From Cylicocyclus nassatus (Eukaryota > Nematoda > Chromadorea > Rhabditida > Strongylidae): a DNA stretch of 64,000 nt. The stretch spans positions 83,763,071 to 83,827,070 of the forward strand of contig CATQJL010000001.1 in assembly GCA_958299035.1 (NCBI GenBank), read 5' to 3'. Every line of letters begins with the position of its first letter. The stretch's first letter is position 1. Under the pieces are notes generated by a model. The model had not been told where the DNA came from. It ran no database searches and saw nothing but the letters and a program-made list of their open reading frames with translations. Shown here in pieces: positions 59,831 through 64,000 of this stretch. Both the position numbers and the translations under genes were made by a program.

Positions 59831-60831
59831 ACAACTTTTGAGTTAACACTGCCAGATTTTCCTAATTCAAAAATTGTAGGAATGCCACTCGTAGCGTTTG
59901 TTGTTATTGATAGCTCTTACCAGCTACCTTTACGAATGGAAAATAAGAGTGATGAGCGGAAAAATATAAAACCTGTGAAATCAACGGGAGTTATGTTACT
60001 CCCACAGCGGTCAGTAATGGTGATCTTGATAAAGTTATCGTTAACTATGAGAACTGCGTACCGGTACACATTTCTTATCTTCCGCTCAGTACCGTACTCT
60101 AAGACGCTGATTGGTCCGCTCGAGACGAGTACAGTACGGCGAGATTTATGTCGCCGCCACAAATGAATATATGAACTGTCTCTTGGACATTAGCTCAGTT
60201 AGAACTTCCAGTCACTTTTAACTAGTCACGCCACGCAGATTTTGGACATTGCTTTGATCCTGAAAAACTATCGCACAGATCATATTACGCATGATAGGTA
60301 AAAAAATCGTATTAATCATTGTTAACGAGTTTGTCTTCACCTTTTTCACTTTGCATGATTAGAAATGTTGATCATTGTGCAGAGAAAGCATTATTGTCGA
60401 ATTACATTTCCTAGTCAACTTAGAAACAGGAGGGTGCGGAAAGCTAAGACTCCCACATAGACCGTTGTTTTTCTTTCCAAAAATTCATGTATCTGGACTG
60501 AAAGAAACATAAAGTAGCACCCCTATACAGTAAACTCGCCGACAAAATTTCCTGCAAAGATTGAAGGTGGAGTCTGATACACAAGACACACATTTTTACT
60601 GGGGAAATCTCCAGAGCTAGAGAAAAGGATGCCTGGTGTGTTCTAGCGAGAATCGCCAAACAAGTCAACTATTTCACGTTTCTCGTTACTATGTACTTAA
60701 GCACACAATCTATTTTTTTCAACCCTATCGTAGAGGCACGAAGCGTTGCGAAACAGTTCTTCGCATCGTCGTGGGACCCAATCGTGATGGTGTTGTTTTG
60801 ATGGTGGCGTTGGATCCCCAAAATTTGCACA
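59831..60831. promoter_or_regulatory. Upstream region of P6
   Basis: Includes the block 60100-60200 conserved with 10500-10615 ahead of P2. A 133-codon frame (59765-60166) crosses the P8 relic and this block, but is not shared with copy A and has no domain. 60731-60834 is the first-exon segment: VVGPNRDGVV, matching VVGPNQDRVV of P2 and LGPTQSAV of P3. Confidence 0.35.
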
Positions 60832-62108
60832 ATGGTGAGTTTTATGTTCTCGCTATCTACAAGATATAGGTACTCTCATATCACTTAAATGATGGAACAT
60901 AGCCATAAACTTCGATAACTTTCTAATGCATTTCCTCTTATCGCTGAAGGGTGCTTTGTAGACACAAATCGTCGAGCTTCCAATATGTGACGATCGCATA
61001 AGAATCAATGTTGGCGGACGTGTTTTTGAGACCTCCTTCTCAACCCTTACCAACGTGGAAGGCTCTGTGAGTTCAAACTCGCTTATATCTTGCCCATTTG
61101 TGTCCTGATTTCGTCAGGTGCTATTTGCAATGGCTAAGCGTGGACGGAACCAAGAGGAGCTCTTTATCGATAGGAACCCGACTTATTTCGCACAGGTAGG
61201 TATAGATTCCGCAGTAATTTTTTCACCCTCACATTTATATGGAATTTCATTGCAGGTACTAAATTACCTACGAGATGGTGAAAGCTTTTGCCCTCCCGTA
61301 GACGATGAGGCTCGGGAACGTCTTCATAAAGAAGCTGAGGTACATTTCAGCAACAATCTCTACTTGCTTATCCACATGCCTTCAGTTCTACAAGCTGCCC
61401 AGCCTCGCAGAAATATGCTTGCCATCGGATTTTCACGTCGGGGATATCGTACAGTGGAACCAAGGCGCAATTAAAATTTACTGGAAATTTTTTGTGAAGT
61501 TAGAAAATGCTTTCTGAAAATGCAATCATAAAATCCCCTATAAGTTGTTACAGTCACAACTCTCTAGTTCGGACGCATGTCGTTTCTATAACTAAATTGT
61601 GCGTTTGCACACATGATGCTCATAACGCTCAGATACATTGCGCTGGGAATGAGTAAGAGACAGTGGGAGCGCTCATTCGGAAGAAGTGCGTAGCCGTGAC
61701 CAACATAGTTGTGGATCACGCGCAAGCAGCGTGTTTTCTGCAACTTCACACAGATGATTTGACTCTATACATCAGTTCAATGAAAGGTTTTTTTAGGTAT
61801 CAGTACTATGAAAGAGAATGGGCCAGATGCATGGCCTGCGGCGATAATGTGTTTGGATATGTGGGTCCGACCACTACCGAAAATAAAGAGATCCCTCATG
61901 AGATTCCCATCAAATACGACGACTGGGTCCCGCTTCAACATCACATGTCGTTCATGACAGGGAACGTAACGAAGGTAATCAATTTTATCTCGTCTCCGTT
62001 CAATTTTTTTTATTGAAATCATTGCAGGTGAGCAATTCCTGTTGTGGCGTGAAGTGGGACGCTTGGGAAACGCATCTGCCGAAATCCGCACTGAGGAAGA
62101 CGAACTAA
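60832..62108 (+). CDS. BTB-family gene P6, T1 (KCTD-like) domain protein, intact
   Basis: Exons 60832-60834 (ATG at a GT donor, tentative), 60962-61066, 61118-61195, 61256-61339, 61386-61498, 61797-61974 and 62028-62108 total 642 nt, or 213 residues. Every junction has GT and AG and the phases agree. Residues 1-90 form the T1-type BTB fold (IRINVGGRVFETSFSTLTN, EELFIDRNPTYFAQ, VLNYLRDGESF), an oligomerisation module used by KCTD adaptors of CUL3 ligases and by Kv channels. No channel or membrane segment follows. Next come FYKLPSLAEICLPSDFHVGD, then CMACGDNVFGYVGP, YDDWVPLQHHMSFMTG and SCCGVKWDAWETHLPK. CxxCG plus the later CC pair may bind zinc. The 5' end is uncertain: the longer conserved VVGPN frame upstream joins exon 2 out of phase, so either the short ATG is used or another splice acceptor exists. 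The likely role is a substrate adaptor or scaffold in the cytoplasm or nucleus, by family analogy only. Confidence 0.75.
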
Positions 62109-63237
62109 TTTTTAGGATTTGTGGATTTACGCTTGGGTGCTGTTTCTCATAAATTGCACTACGATAGTTGCCTACTTATTACTCCTACCAATGTGCTACA
62201 GATGTTGCTACTCTTATTTCTGTATCCTGTTCTTACTGGATAAAATGTTTACTTACCGCTGATTGATACCCATAAAACCCTTTCTCGTAGGATCGAAAAT
62301 TATAAATAGGTGTAGAGAAACATGCTGAAGGGTGAAGGTATACCACCAACCTATCAATCATACTCTTTATATGATCATGTGTGTTATTGCACACTATGTC
62401 CACTTTTGGCGTTCTCATCCTGGATTCTAGCAGTGGACAACCCTTCATTTGAGTGTTTTGGTATTTCTTTGTCTTTTCTTTACTTTTTGGGTAGCAGTTT
62501 CCACAAACTGATGCAAGATTGACAATGGGCTAGTTTTTTGCATTTTGTTATCACAAACACATTTACATCTCACATTGCTCATCCTCAAATTTTATTGCAT
62601 GAGTGTATCTCGCGAAATTGTACACATTGAATCTTAGAATTGAATCTCTGAAAGCTATCCGCCGCGGAAGGTTTTTTTGGAAGTCCCTTGATCTACTCAA
62701 CTTTGGTCAACCTATTTATAAGCCTTTTTTTGGATCAGAAAGAACATACTTTTTCCTATGGAGATTCGCTGATTATTAAATCAAACTCGAACACATCGTC
62801 TTCATGAAACAGTGAATTTGTCTACTGGTTCTGAGCACTTATGCTTAAAAGTCACACGACACGTATTTGAGTGAACAACGCATGGACCAAATAAAAGATA
62901 TTCTGACGCAAGATCCCAGATGCTCGGCTTTCACATGATATCTTATAATGTACAAAAATGATGCTCACCAGCATGAAAGTGTCTTTCAGGGGGGGGGGGG
63001 GGCACAAAAATTCTACAGAGGCAATATCTCAAAATGTGACGAGAGAAGCTACGTGAAATGCTGAACTTGGCATGCCTTGTTACGGTAATGCTCCCTTCTT
63101 TGATAGGCTACCATAACATCCCATGTAAGTTGCACGATACTGTATAGGCATTGGTAGGCCCCCTCCACTCCCCCCCCCCTTCCCATCGTAACTTTTAAGG
63201 AGTAGTCATCTTTGTTGCATTGTGGGTGACTCCTTAA
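62109..63237. other. 3' flank of P6
   Basis: Aligns to 14502-15430 and 16150-16250. A G-run lies at 62990-63002 and a C-run at 63171. No gene. Confidence 0.5.
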
Positions 63238-63619
63238 AGGCAGCGGCTCGGCAGAATGATAACCTTTTTGTACATATTCATCGTTCCGGTTTCCCCTGGA
63301 CGAGCTAAGTCCAAGACTGTGTTTTGCAGCTTCAAAAGATATCAATAACCCGCTTTTCGAGACGTGAAAACTGCTAACTGGCCGGACCGCGTATCCTGGA
63401 GCGCGATCGGCTTGTGAGTGGAGGCACCGTACCTACCTCCACGAGTCAATAGCGCTCGAGGGCAGGCATACGCCATTCGCCCGAATAGCATTTTTCACTT
63501 CTGGAAAAGCGGTTTATCGATATCTTTTGAAGCTATAAAGCCCAGTCTTGGACTTAGCTCATCCGAGGAACCGAAAACGATGAATATCCCAAAGCTGTCC
63601 TTCTGCTTAGCCGCTGCCT
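63238..63619. mobile_element. TTAA-flanked foldback MITE
   Basis: 382 bp between TTAA copies (63234-63237 and 63620-63623). Arms start AGGCAGCGGCT and mirror for about 120 bp each (for example CAGCTTCAAAAGATATC/GATATCTTTTGAAGCT). The AGGCAG end and TTAA target match the MITE at 25449-25853. Confidence 0.8.
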
Positions 63620-63623
63620 TTAA

Positions 63624-64000
63624 TTCAAGACATCCATTTAGTACATACTACTAAATTCTCCACGTGGTGTTCCACTGTGGCATCTAACTTATGTGGAGCA
63701 CAGGGCACGATTGAGAAATACTGCAGATGTAAGCGAATCTCGAGCTGGGACCAGCACAAAGTACAAGGGCTCTAGACGTGGCTGCACCAGTCTTGACTTA
63801 TACGGTTACCAAGCTGACGCACAATGAAAGATCCATCTCTGGCAAGTTTTTGTTTTCATATATTCATATTCAGTTTCTCAAAATATGTTCTAGGTGGAAG
63901 ACATTGGAAAGCCGAAGAGCAGTGAACGGGTTAAAATCAACGTTGGCGGCGTGATCTTCGAAACTACAGTATCCACGCTGACAAGATTGGATGATACTGT
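63624..64000 (+). CDS. BTB-family copy P7, partial at window end
   Basis: The T1 exon 63894-63998 (105 nt, acceptor TAG, donor GT as the last two bases of the window) reads VKINVGGVIFETTVSTLTRL without lesions. Upstream, 63690-63840 matches the first exons of P3 and P4 (IEKYCRCKRIS aligned to ECKRIT), but the ATG is changed to ACG and the LGP segment is frameshifted, so the 5' end may be broken. Its position after P6 corresponds to P3 after P2. The rest lies beyond the window. Confidence 0.65.

Larger units (their letters stand above)
43212..63150 (+). repeat. Segmental duplication, copy B (partner 1-16250)
   Basis: Holds P5, P8 and P6 in the order of P1, P9 and P2. Private insertions: hAT 45226-48732, 50616-50840, LINE 51153-54303, about 55326-55945, and the foldback-rich stretch 56110-59400, which has no partner in copy A. 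At each of the first three, copy A shows the uninterrupted target. Confidence 0.9.

Noticed and set aside
59765..60166. 133-codon plus-strand frame
   Set aside because: It crosses the P8 relic exon in a different register and is not preserved in the corresponding region of copy A.

Overview
Eukaryotic, almost certainly nematode, DNA. Introns of about 45-70 nt with short T-rich acceptors interrupt small genes, and the repeats (RTE-type LINEs, Tc1/mariner foldback elements, a Penelope-like element) fit a repeat-rich parasitic or free-living nematode. A hookworm-like clade V species is my best guess, from family resemblance only; I could not search a database. There is no operon or prokaryotic signal. 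The host genes are swamped by nested mobile elements. The only recurrent host gene is a T1-type BTB (K-channel tetramerisation, KCTD-like) family on the + strand. Seven copies can be recognised plus two relics: P1 (2.2-3.3 kb, C-terminal part only), relic P9 (9.4-9.9), P2 (11.2-14.5, broken), P3 (26.8-28.2, broken), P4 (36.9-39.2, damaged at the 3' end), P5 (45.0-49.7, sister of P1, split by a hAT transposon), relic P8 (59.5-59.8), P6 (60.8-62.1, the only copy that reads intact) and P7 (63.7 to the window end). Exon lengths and phases are shared: T1 exon 105 nt, then 78 or 87, then 84, then about 110, then about 154-178, then a short last exon. The T1 fold is followed by a C-terminal region with CxxCG, a W/NYEEW-type helix and a CCxVKW motif. 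Large-scale layout: 1 to about 16.25 kb and 43.2 to about 63.1 kb are two copies of one block (P1-P9-P2 against P5-P8-P6). Each copy carries transposons the other lacks, so each serves as the empty-site control for the other. Copy A holds two abutting mariner foldback elements (4600-8798), one containing a short hAT relative. Copy B holds a 3.5 kb hAT element (45226-48732), a 225-bp insertion and a LINE (51153-54303) with a Mutator-like foldback inside it. Between the copies: a minus-oriented LTR retrotransposon (16751-23833) with an RTE LINE inside its 5' LTR; decayed Cys-rich and membrane-segment coding sequence (16.6-24.8 kb); a small three-exon coiled-coil gene on the minus strand whose first exon is split by a TTAA-flanked MITE (25.0-25.9 kb); P3; a Penelope-like element with the GIY-YIG domain upstream of the reverse transcriptase, split by a mariner at its YIDD box (32.6-36.4 kb); P4; and several foldback elements. 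Nearly all other stretches are non-coding or unrecognised repeat.
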